The notes under the pieces: generated by a model
Told to the model about the DNA's origin: nothing
Databases searched by the model: none
What the model saw: the letters and a program-made list of their open reading frames with translations, nothing else
Shown: in pieces, positions 56,536 through 64,000 of the stretch
How the letters are laid out: every line of letters begins with the position of its first letter
Numbering within the stretch: position 1 is the first letter of the stretch
Made by a program: the position numbers and the translations under genes
NCBI GenBank assembly: GCA_028753945.1
Contig: JAPNXP010000010.1
Location: 2,173,042-2,237,041, forward strand
Origin: Hexactinellida sp. DTS-2022
Lineage: Eukaryota; Porifera; Hexactinellida
Length of the DNA stretch: 64,000 nucleotides
Direction of reading: 5' to 3'

Positions 56536-58835
56536 CAGGGTTGGAATTTAACCCGGGTTAAATAGGTTTAGCCCAGCCCAGTGGGTTAAACCCGGGTTAA
56601 ATGCGGTTAAACCCGGGTTAAATGGGGTTAAACCGGGTGGGGAATTATTAAATAGGTCTAAAGTGAACACGTAAGTTTTAATAGAGATTAGTTCATTTAT
56701 CCATACATTGAATCGATAATAACTCATAACTATGATTAATATATTTCCAAACTTAATAATTATGTAGAATAATTCTACTCAAATTACCAGTCGAAATCGA
56801 TTGTACCCCTCAATTCACGATAACAAGTGACAAGTTTTGCTGCTTTCTCTAAACCCAACCTATTCCGGAGTTTAGTTTGGATAAAGCTAAAATTAGAAAA
56901 TATTCGCTCAATAGAAGCCGAACTTGCTGGTAGTTTAAGTAGACGAAGGGCTAAGTCGCTCAATTCTGGATTCACATTTTTATGGGTTTTCTTGATGCAT
57001 AACCACCATACACATGGGTCTATCTTTTCTAGAAAAGTCTCGCTAAACATGTGACTTGGAAACTGCATTGCCTCTGCTTCAAATGCGCATAAGTCAACTT
57101 GTACTCCCTGCCATTTGCTAGAAACCAATTGATGAGCGGATTCTAAGTCTTCAGTAGCCATGCCTCTTCCTCGATACTTAGGATGTAGCAAAAATGCAAG
57201 AAAATGAAATGGGGTCATTGCTTGCGTAAAGCGATTATTGATTTTTTCCTGATAAGGATATAGTAAATCATCATTAATTAGATTTAACCAACAGTGACAG
57301 GCGTCAGCGATACTTGAGTTATCTCCTTGAAGAATATTTAGCGCGTTAGAAATCGGTTGTAATTGATCTTGCAGGTATTTTGCCTGGTTCGAGAGGCCAG
57401 TGTTGTTTAAAATACTTACTATTCGCTTTTCGATAGCGTCCTCATGTTGGGCATTGATCGTTAAATAAAATGGCCTATTCTTGTTGAATATCTTAATACA
57501 CTCTAACTGACTATTCCATCTTGTTGCTCCTGGAATTTGTGGTTTAACTGCACCTTGTTCCGAAAATTCAGAAAGGAGAGCGCCTGGAGTATGATGATTT
57601 CGGAAGTATTTGCTTACATCAACAATTGGGTTTATGATCTGTTGAGGAGTGACATCTTGCCCTAAAAGATTTAGCAGATGCGATGAGCAACCATAGGTAA
57701 TTAGAGAATTATCCACTTCGCACAACTTGTGACGCATCGCTTCCATTTTCCTTTCGTTATCAGTTACAACTCCTACCGTGCGACATTGGAATTTAGTTTC
57801 AGCTTCCGCAATAGCCTTCTGGAACAATTCCGCACAGAATGAAGCAGTCTTTTTGTTTGCACCTGTATCCACTGCATTGAGAAAATATGTTTTTGAACCA
57901 GTATGGATGGAAGTAGCGATAACTGGATTATTGTGGATATCACTCCAGCCATCTTGAATTAATGTAACCTCTTTACCTCTTGTTTGTTCACAAATATGTT
58001 CATTTATTCGCTCATGTACGTTATTAAGAAGGTTTCCAGCTAATTCTTTTCTGTTTGGAGGAGAATAACCTGGTCGAAGAAGAGATACCATGGCTTTGAA
58101 CTCCTTATGTTCAGCTATATTGAATGGGATATTACATGCATAAAAGAACCTAGCTATCTGAAGGTCTAATTGAGTAGCTGCTGCACAATCAGTCTTTATA
58201 CAAAAGGATGACATCTGTGGCTGGCACGTCTTAGGACGCTTAGCTGGTATTGGTAGTGTCTGTGGCAAGCTTTCAACTATCAAATCATGTTGCTGTTCTG
58301 GATGTGCACTACAACTTATAGCTGGACAACGTTTTCTGTGATTCCGTAGCCGCTCTATCTTATCACTGACTAAATAATTGCAATCAATGCATTTCATTTT
58401 TGAACCATCCACTTTAAGAAAAAAGCTCCTAGTGGGATCACTGGGCCTGCCAATTAAACTAGCCATTGCATATAAGGTATGTGGATAACAGTAAATGTAT
58501 TCTGAATGTTACTAGAAGTCTTATTTTTGGGAATATGAATTCGTAGTATTTTATAGCATTCGTAGTACATATTTGTTATCAGATTATTCGAACTTCTATG
58601 AATTCCTATTATTCTTAAATCAAGAAATAGCAACCACTATTTCAGAATGTTGTTGATTATTAACAGAAAAAGATTCCCTACTGAAACAATGAAGTTAATA
58701 GACTTTAATCACATTAGCCAAATTTAACCCACTTTAACCCACTTTAACCCACTAAAATTGGTTTTGCCCGGCCCGGGTTTAACCCGGGTTAAACCCGGGT
58801 TTAACCCAGGGGGTGGGTTAAATTTGTCAACCCTG
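56536..58835 (-). mobile_element. Complete hAT transposon, 2.3 kb
   Basis: Ends CAGGGTTGGAATTTAACCC and GGGTTAAATTTGTCAACCCTG. Target duplication ATTGAGAT is at 56528-56535 and 58836-58843. Both subterminal regions (56550-56640 and 58725-58820) carry many copies of GGGTTAAA/CCCGGGTTTAA. An uninterrupted transposase frame lies between. Target duplications are perfect, so the insertion is recent. Confidence 0.96.
56784..58466 (-). CDS. hAT transposase with BED-type finger, intact
   Basis: 560 codons, no breaks. N-terminal BED-like zinc finger (C26, C29, H43, C47 in KCIDCN...NHRKRC), expected to bind the element's subterminal GGGTTAAA repeats. RNase H-like catalytic region with D172 (IQDGWSD), D236 (VVTDNERK), the GCSSHLLNLL Cys/His motif (259-268) and RWNSQLE (316-322); C-terminal hATC dimerisation part with the catalytic Glu, E520 (SSASIERIFSNFS). 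Length is normal to short for hAT (about 550-700). Start chosen as the first in-frame ATG, just inside the right subterminal repeats. It may be active; this cannot be shown from sequence. Confidence 0.94.
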   Translation of the reverse strand: MASLIGRPSDPTRSFFLKVDGSKMKCIDCNYLVSDKIERLRNHRKRCPAISCSAHPEQQHDLIVESLPQTLPIPAKRPKTCQPQMSSFCIKTDCAAATQLDLQIARFFYACNIPFNIAEHKEFKAMVSLLRPGYSPPNRKELAGNLLNNVHERINEHICEQTRGKEVTLIQDGWSDIHNNPVIATSIHTGSKTYFLNAVDTGANKKTASFCAELFQKAIAEAETKFQCRTVGVVTDNERKMEAMRHKLCEVDNSLITYGCSSHLLNLLGQDVTPQQIINPIVDVSKYFRNHHTPGALLSEFSEQGAVKPQIPGATRWNSQLECIKIFNKNRPFYLTINAQHEDAIEKRIVSILNNTGLSNQAKYLQDQLQPISNALNILQGDNSSIADACHCWLNLINDDLLYPYQEKINNRFTQAMTPFHFLAFLLHPKYRGRGMATEDLESAHQLVSSKWQGVQVDLCAFEAEAMQFPSHMFSETFLEKIDPCVWWLCIKKTHKNVNPELSDLALRLLKLPASSASIERIFSNFSFIQTKLRNRLGLEKAAKLVTCYRELRGTIDFDW

Positions 58836-58843
58836 ATTGAGAT

Positions 58844-59049
58844 AAAGATATGTCAGCTAATAATCAATGGCCTTTGAGTAATCCCTGATCCAGCAAATCT
58901 ACTCAGTAGTAAGGCCTTATATAACGAAGGTCACGGTTAAATCAATATAATTATCGCAAGTTAAACAATAGAGTAAGATTTAACAAGTTAAATCATTAAA
59001 TTTACTACAAGTTGAAACAATAGAATCAGATTCAATATAATTATTACAT
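58844..59049. other. Short interval
   Basis: ACAAGTTAAA/ACAATAGA phrases repeat loosely. No gene. Confidence 0.4.
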
Positions 59050-59240
59050 CTATACTATTAAACACAAAAATATATAGAGAATGCTTATATAGAGCTGAGC
59101 TCTAGTAGAGTTCAGATATTTTCCCAAACTAAAAGCCCAGGCTTACTTTCTAAAGGTCAATTTCAAAGCCTGGAAAAAACTGACCTTTCTCAGTGCCTGA
59201 ATACACATACTGAAAAACTGAGCTCTATATAAGTTATTTG
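59050..59240 (+). mobile_element. Helitron-like 5' end with inverted repeat
   Basis: TCTATACTATTAAACACAAA after A (59049) matches the 5' end at 2899. Downstream CTTATATAGAGCTGAGCTC (59082) and GAGCTCTATATAAG (59220) form an inverted pair about 150 bp across. 3' end not identified. Confidence 0.4.
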
Positions 59241-59249
59241 ATATATCTA

Positions 59250-59545
59250 TACCAGGCATGGGGCCAAGCCCTTTGGACTTAAGCCCATTTTTGAGAGGGC
59301 TTAAATCCGGACTTAAGTCCTCCTTTAATAAAAGTGTTTAAGTTCGGACTTGGACTTAAGCCCTTTATAGATGAGCTTCAAGCCCTTTCAAGCCCTTTTT
59401 CAAGGCACTTATTCAATAAAATACGGTATGGATTTCTAAATAATGAGAGTAAAAGACTTAAGTCCGGACTTAAGCCCTTTATTAAGGGCTTGAGCTTGGA
59501 CTTAAGCCCTTTTTCAAAAAGGGCTTAGAAAAGGGCTTGGGCTTA
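59250..59545. repeat. CTTAAGCCC-repeat tract
   Basis: About 15 GGGCTTAAG/CTTAAGTCC units, beginning after CAGGCATGGGG (59256). Looks like another motif-bodied MITE; the right end is unclear. Confidence 0.6.
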
Positions 59546-60148
59546 AGCCCTTCTGATAAGGGATTGTTAATTTAACAATAAATTAACAATTTATTTTGTA
59601 ACACCTTGCGAATGAATCTGTATTATGAATTGTCGCATTCATTGTAAAAAAAACAATGAATCAATCTATGAAGCATCGAGATTTAAAATAAAGAATATAT
59701 CATAAACCGAATTTAATAATAATCTAAAACCGGCTCAACTCCTAATATAGTTTAAATTTCTTAATTCGTAGTGCAACATCAATTATCATGCCTATAGTAT
59801 AAGGACGCGGGATAATGCAAATTTACAATTGATTTGAGACTATACTATATTATTATGAATGATTGTATGACTAACACCAGCAAGAACAATAATGCCCAGG
59901 TAGCCAACATAAACTCTGTGAAAAAATTCACGTGGGTTACACCCCAGACCCCCTTTAAAAAGCTCGCTACAAGCGCTAGATTTACCTTCAACCCCCCTAG
60001 ATTTTCTTCTGGCTACGCCGTGGGTGTGTACCCAGGTTGGCCTCAAGTTCTGGCTACGCCACTGTAGTGGTTATCTCAAAAAGTAGAAGTCGGAGAAAAA
60101 ATACTATACCTCAAAAATATTCCTTGTCAGTAGAGTACCTATTTGATA
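59546..60148. other. Interval with MITE-end fragments
   Basis: No gene. CTGGCTACGCCACTG ending at 60064 and CTGGCTACGCCGTGG near 60010 look like ends of a CAGTGGCGTAGCC-type hAT MITE whose other end is missing. Confidence 0.4.
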
Positions 60149-60560
60149 CAGGGTTGCCAATCCAATCCAATCGAGCCAAATTTCGACAATCGATTTTTCG
60201 GATGACAATCCAATCGCAATCGACAATCCAAAGTATCATCGATTTTTAGGATTGTTTCTCCGATTTTTTTCGATCGTTTACTCCTCAGTATTATATCAAA
60301 AATAGTTATGTTTCATCATATGTTCAAACTTAAAACATATATTATTGGGTTTAATTGACGAGCAATTGAGCTTTTTAAATTTTGGCATTATTTCGAAATT
60401 GAAAAAACAAACAATCGAAAAAAATCGATGAAAATTCATCGATTGCAATCCAATCGATATAAATCGAACCAATCCAATCGATGAAAAATGCAGTAATCCA
60501 ACCGATAATCCAATCGATGAAAAATGCAGCAATCGGCAATTCCTAAGTTTCGACAACCTA
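60149..60560. mobile_element. Probable hAT MITE with AATCGAT motif body
   Basis: Starts CAGGGTTGCCAATCCAATCC and ends near CGACAACCTA. The body has about 18 copies of CAATCGAT/CAATCCAATCG. The target duplication is not clear, so the boundaries are approximate. Confidence 0.6.
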
Positions 60561-60583
60561 TAGGCAAATAATACATTATATAC

Positions 60584-60861
60584 CAGTGGTTCTTAACCTT
60601 TTTTATGTCATTTCCCCTTTTAGCCTGAACACTCTACCCGATTTTCCCCTCCATTTGTAGTATACGGAATAAAGTAGCCTTGAAATTTCAAATTATTAGC
60701 TGTCTGGCGATAACTGCTTCTCGGCCACCAGTGGATCAATTTGGGTTGTATTATTATATTTAGGTTTTATTATTATTATTTATTTTGTCTAAATTGATTT
60801 CCCCCTCATATTCCCGAAATTTCCCCCCAGGGGGAAATTTCCCCCAGGTTAAGAACTACTG
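60584..60861. mobile_element. hAT MITE, CAGTGGTTCTTAACC type, TTTCCCC body
   Basis: Ends CAGTGGTTCTTAACCTT and AGGTTAAGAACTACTG. Target duplication TTATATAC is at 60576-60583 and 60862-60869. TTTCCCC units repeat in both orientations. Confidence 0.94.
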
Positions 60862-61125
60862 TTATATACGGTAGAAAGCACCCAGATACCTATTCCTTAC
60901 CAAATGCCAAATTAAGCAACTGTGCGTGCATTTTTCAAAATAGATTTAATTTTTTTGAACAGATTTTAAAATAAACGACACAATTTTGACGTATATTTTG
61001 CTAGATTTTAATTATTAACTCTAATACTTAGTATTAAAGAAGAAAATGATCATAATTTTCCCACTTTTGAAAACCTAAAGTTTTTTTTGCATAAAATTTA
61101 TTTACAAATAAGAGAATGTATAGAC

Positions 61126-61277
61126 CAGGTGTGTCAAACTCGATTCGAATAGTGGGCCAATCTCATATCCCCAGACCTTACCCGGGCCATATTCCAGATA
61201 TTTTAATGGATTATGGGCCACATTTGAGCAACCGGCGGGCCATAAATGGCCCGCGGGCCACCAGTTTGACACGCCTG
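61126..61277. mobile_element. hAT MITE, CAGGTGTGTCAAACT type, GGGCCA body
   Basis: Ends CAGGTGTGTCAAACTCG and CCAGTTTGACACGCCTG. Flanks GTATAGAC / TATTAGAC are an imperfect 8-bp duplication. GGGCCA units repeat inside. Confidence 0.88.
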
Positions 61278-61353
61278 TATTAGACTATCTATAGATGACT
61301 CTATTGTGTTGTTTGAATCGTATTTGCTACAACACTTGGCAGACCTTCTAGTG

Positions 61354-61642
61354 CAGGGGTGTGCAACCTGCGGCCCGCGGGCCATATGCGGCCCGCAACG
61401 CTCTGTGCTGCGGCCCGCGAAGTAATCCTAACAATCACAGATCTCACACTAAGGAACACATATGTGACCTTGTGAAAATATTTCTCTTAGTCTAAACACT
61501 TAATCATTCTAATTATTCAAAATTTAAACAATGTTTTCTTCTAATCTAAATCTGAAGATTCGAAAACTATCCGAATCGCGGCCCGTGAACAGATCTGAGA
61601 AGCACAATGCGGCCCAGTGTTAAGAGAGGTTGCACACACCTG
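61354..61642. mobile_element. hAT MITE, CAGGGGTGTGCAACC type, GCGGCCC body
   Basis: Ends CAGGGGTGTGCAACCTG and AGGTTGCACACACCTG. Target duplication TTCTAGTG is at 61346-61353 and 61643-61650. GCGGCCCGC units occur at both sides. Confidence 0.95.
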
Positions 61643-61650
61643 TTCTAGTG

Positions 61651-62140
61651 TGACCCTCTTCGCCGCATCTCACACCTCAATTTTGAGCGAAATCTTAATA
61701 AAACTGTTCACTTTCATAAGCTAGCCTAACAAAGACGACAATAATGTTATTTTCGAAAGATGTCTTTCTTGATAGATGTTCTCTGTATTTTCTAATTAAT
61801 TTACTACAAGCCTCGGAACCTTCTACAGAGAAACATTTAGAACCATACCCAGAATTAACTTCCCTTAAGAAAATATTATATTACATTGAATATGGAGACG
61901 TTAGAATCGGTTAGATGGTTACTGAGTTTACTTATCGCATGTACATGTACTTTTAGGTTTTTTATAGCATAGTTAACTATAAATAGGCTGACCATTGTCC
62001 AGTTTTTTGGGCAAAATTTAGAAATTGTCCAGGTTTGTGATTAGTCCAGTTTTTCCCCCAAAATTTGGAATCTGTCAGTTTTTGTCCTTTTTTTGACCAC
62101 CCAGTCATTTTATATATTAAAGTAATATGACTAATTTTTA
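61651..62140. other. Interval with a possible further MITE
   Basis: 61988-62106 has repeated TTGTCCAGTTTTT between GGCTGACCATTGTCC and GACCACCCAG, probably another motif-bodied MITE. Target duplication not resolved. No gene. Confidence 0.4.
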
Positions 62141-62156
62141 TCTTATATTCCTGGGA

Positions 62157-62240
62157 TACGGACATATGACTACATGGACAAATGACTACAGGACAATTGG
62201 GTACATGGACAAATAGGTACACTAATAGTAGATAAGTCAC
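62157..62240. repeat. Likely left end of the second MULE (GACAAATGACTAC units)
   Basis: Tandem ACATGGACAAATGACTACAG-type units downstream of the transposase gene, comparable in layout to the repeat-rich ends of the MULE at 47661. The other end would be beyond 64000. Confidence 0.45.
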
Positions 62241-62374
62241 AGTATCAGTCTGTTGATAATGTTTTAATTCAGTGATTATATAATTGATTACACTAGTATG
62301 AAGTAACATAATTGCATAATAGATACGTATAAATGGAGAAAATGTATGAAAAAGAATAACTTAGTCTTAGAAAG

Positions 62375-63893
62375 TTAACTAAGTGTAAATCTATGAGCAA
62401 CTCCTTTCAAAAATTCCATAGGGGATCGATGGAAATATCCTAAAACAAGAGTAGATAATGCTTCTTCATTGGAGGAATTTTTAGTACGTTTCGTTGGCTT
62501 TTCCCCTGATAAAAACTTTGCTTGTTTTATTTCTACTAATCCTTGTTCTTTTTTAAGCGCACTAATAAACTTCCAAATATTTGGATGATGGCAACCAATT
62601 GTGGCTGTATACGATCTGTGCCATGCCTCTACAGCATTATTTGTACGAGGGATGCCCTGAGGAACATCGTGGTGGTGATTCCAGATGTTAATAGGAAATA
62701 GTGGTGCTACCTGCCCTCCGCCTGGCAATGACCTGCCAATGTAGGTATTCTCAAAGTAGAGCGCTAGTTCAGCAGAATTTGGTATGTTCAATTCTGCTAT
62801 CACCTGAGGGAAGAGATCTGGTACATCAAATGGAGATGCAAACGCAAGAGCAGGGAGCATTCTAAGTTGAAGAGCCAAATGTTCATCATGTATATACTGA
62901 TGCTGCAGACCTAAGGCTTGCAGTTTTCGCCATATATTTTGCGTAAAGTGAAAGAAACAACCCTTCACAGTGGTTGTTGGCCATTCTGCTTGAAATGCAT
63001 TAATCGCAGCTTTTTCAAAATCCATTATAATGTGTGTGGGGGCTGCTGTCGGACAAAGAGCGCTAATTTGTTCCCACATATGGTTATAGGTCAGCTCTGT
63101 CTTATTAGGCAATAAAACAAAGAGACTGGGTAGAAGATGGCCATCCTGGAGAGGATTTGGACCTCCACGCAGACCGTGAATAGTGTACACTTGTGCGAAC
63201 AACGGAGGAGCGGTTTTAAATGTCCCATCTGCAAGCCAAATCTGGGAACTGGTTAAAATGTCAAGATTTTTCTGTGTGCCAAATATTAGGATTCTCATTT
63301 GTCCAGGTCCTGAATCAAACAATAAAAAGTTGTCCCCTTTAGCAGTAACCATATATTCTGGAGGTATAACAAGCTCTTGAAGGTTCACTGGTTGGATAGG
63401 AGCGCTATCAGTTTCTTGTCTTTCTCTGCGGATCGTACGCTTCATACTCTCAATCTTAGGTAGTTTTACAGCTGTTGGTCCATTGGTTGTTTCCAACTCA
63501 TTTCCAATGATATGATGGGTAGAATCGTGGGTGTCACGTGCTTTTCGCTTTATTCCTGCCTTTATTTCCAAGCAGTTTACACCCGAGGTATCGATACCAT
63601 GAAGATGCTCTCCCGTCCGCTTTACTATTTCACTTCCTTTTTGTGTGGAGTCTTGCTTTACAAATACCTTTCCTCTCACATTGCCAGTGTGTGGTTTCAC
63701 CGATTATCCTTTGCTTATTGTAGATAAACCCACTTTCTACTAATTTAAAACAACATTTTTTGCTGGATGATGACCTGATCAACCTAAATTGCCCACCTTC
63801 TGTATTAGCCATGAGTGAAAATATTATAAATTGTAATGATTTGGAATGATTCATTTGTGATCCCATGTATTTATATATCTCACAACATTCCAT
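62375..63893 (-). pseudogene. MULE transposase with FLYWCH finger, one frame break near the N-terminus
   Basis: A long frame of 441 codons (62375-63700) carries the catalytic part: LADGTFKTAP (first D), IIMDFEKAA (second D), CFFHFTQN and RTNNAVEAWH (E). The N-terminal part lies in another frame (63630-63812, starting MANTEGGQFRLIR) with HWQCERKGICKARLH of the FLYWCH finger. The finger's final GEHLHG is back in the long frame near 63600, so a small indel lies at about 63630-63650. It might be a short intron or an assembly error. Otherwise well preserved and clearly related to the transposase at 48030-49415. Confidence 0.85.
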
Positions 63894-64000
63894 ATCACAC
63901 CAATTTGTTTTGTTTATGACTGAAATGTAATCTTATTTCTTAACCAAGAATGATCATTCTTATTCATACCTCCTATTTTAGAATCAGTAGAAGTTAATTG
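63894..64000. other. End of window
   Basis: AT-rich, presumably the upstream part of the second MULE. Nothing else seen. Confidence 0.3.

Overview
This window looks like a transposon-packed, AT-rich stretch of a nuclear animal (invertebrate metazoan) genome. The transposases present (hAT with BED finger, MULE with FLYWCH finger, THAP/P-type, Merlin, Ginger/GIN integrase type, Helitron-like ends, TTAA elements, Ty3/Gypsy) and a multi-copy protein family with a 'TGCDTT' motif are the mix seen in cnidarians, molluscs and similar animals. The sequence alone does not name the species. Only one gene is clearly a host gene: a single-exon, full-length cap 2'-O-methyltransferase (CMTR1 type, 874 aa) at 41560-44184.

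Layout. 1-20 kb is a set of nested insertions. A 7.5 kb element (2443-9962) with 321-322 bp terminal inverted repeats carries a decayed gene of an unclassified family whose C-terminal part resembles EXO1/FEN1-like nucleases. A second, divergent copy faces it at 1-1977. Two sister MITEs and a small Helitron sit inside it. A 9.6 kb hAT element (9966-19539, 8-bp target duplication CCCTGTAT) inserted across its right end. That hAT element contains its own decayed transposase, minisatellite arrays near both ends, a MITE, and a Ginger-type element (13115-18006) with identical 154-bp inverted repeats. 20-25 kb holds Helitron-like ends and a 3.5 kb element with arms of about 930 bp. 25.2-27.9 kb is a P-type (THAP) transposon. 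29-30 kb holds integrase remains. 33-34.6 kb is a Merlin transposase with a neighbour related to the arms at 20-24 kb. 34.8-37.0 kb is a TTAA-flanked element filled with an 83-bp satellite. 37.7-40.2 kb is a fold-back element with 9-bp target duplications whose paralogous empty site lies at about 31.9 kb.

After the host gene come Helitron 3' ends, a fossil Ty3/Gypsy element (about 47.4-53.4 kb) interrupted by a MULE with an intact 461-aa transposase, a relic of another unclassified repeat protein, a second TTAA element, and an apparently complete 2.3 kb hAT transposon (56536-58835) with an intact 560-aa transposase. The last 4 kb has several hAT MITEs and a second MULE that runs off the window.

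The recurring theme is short elements with CAG...CTG ends, 8-bp target duplications and bodies made largely of one repeated motif, a different motif in each family. Boundaries below were read by eye from inverted repeats and target duplications. Identity statements are visual comparisons, not computed alignments.
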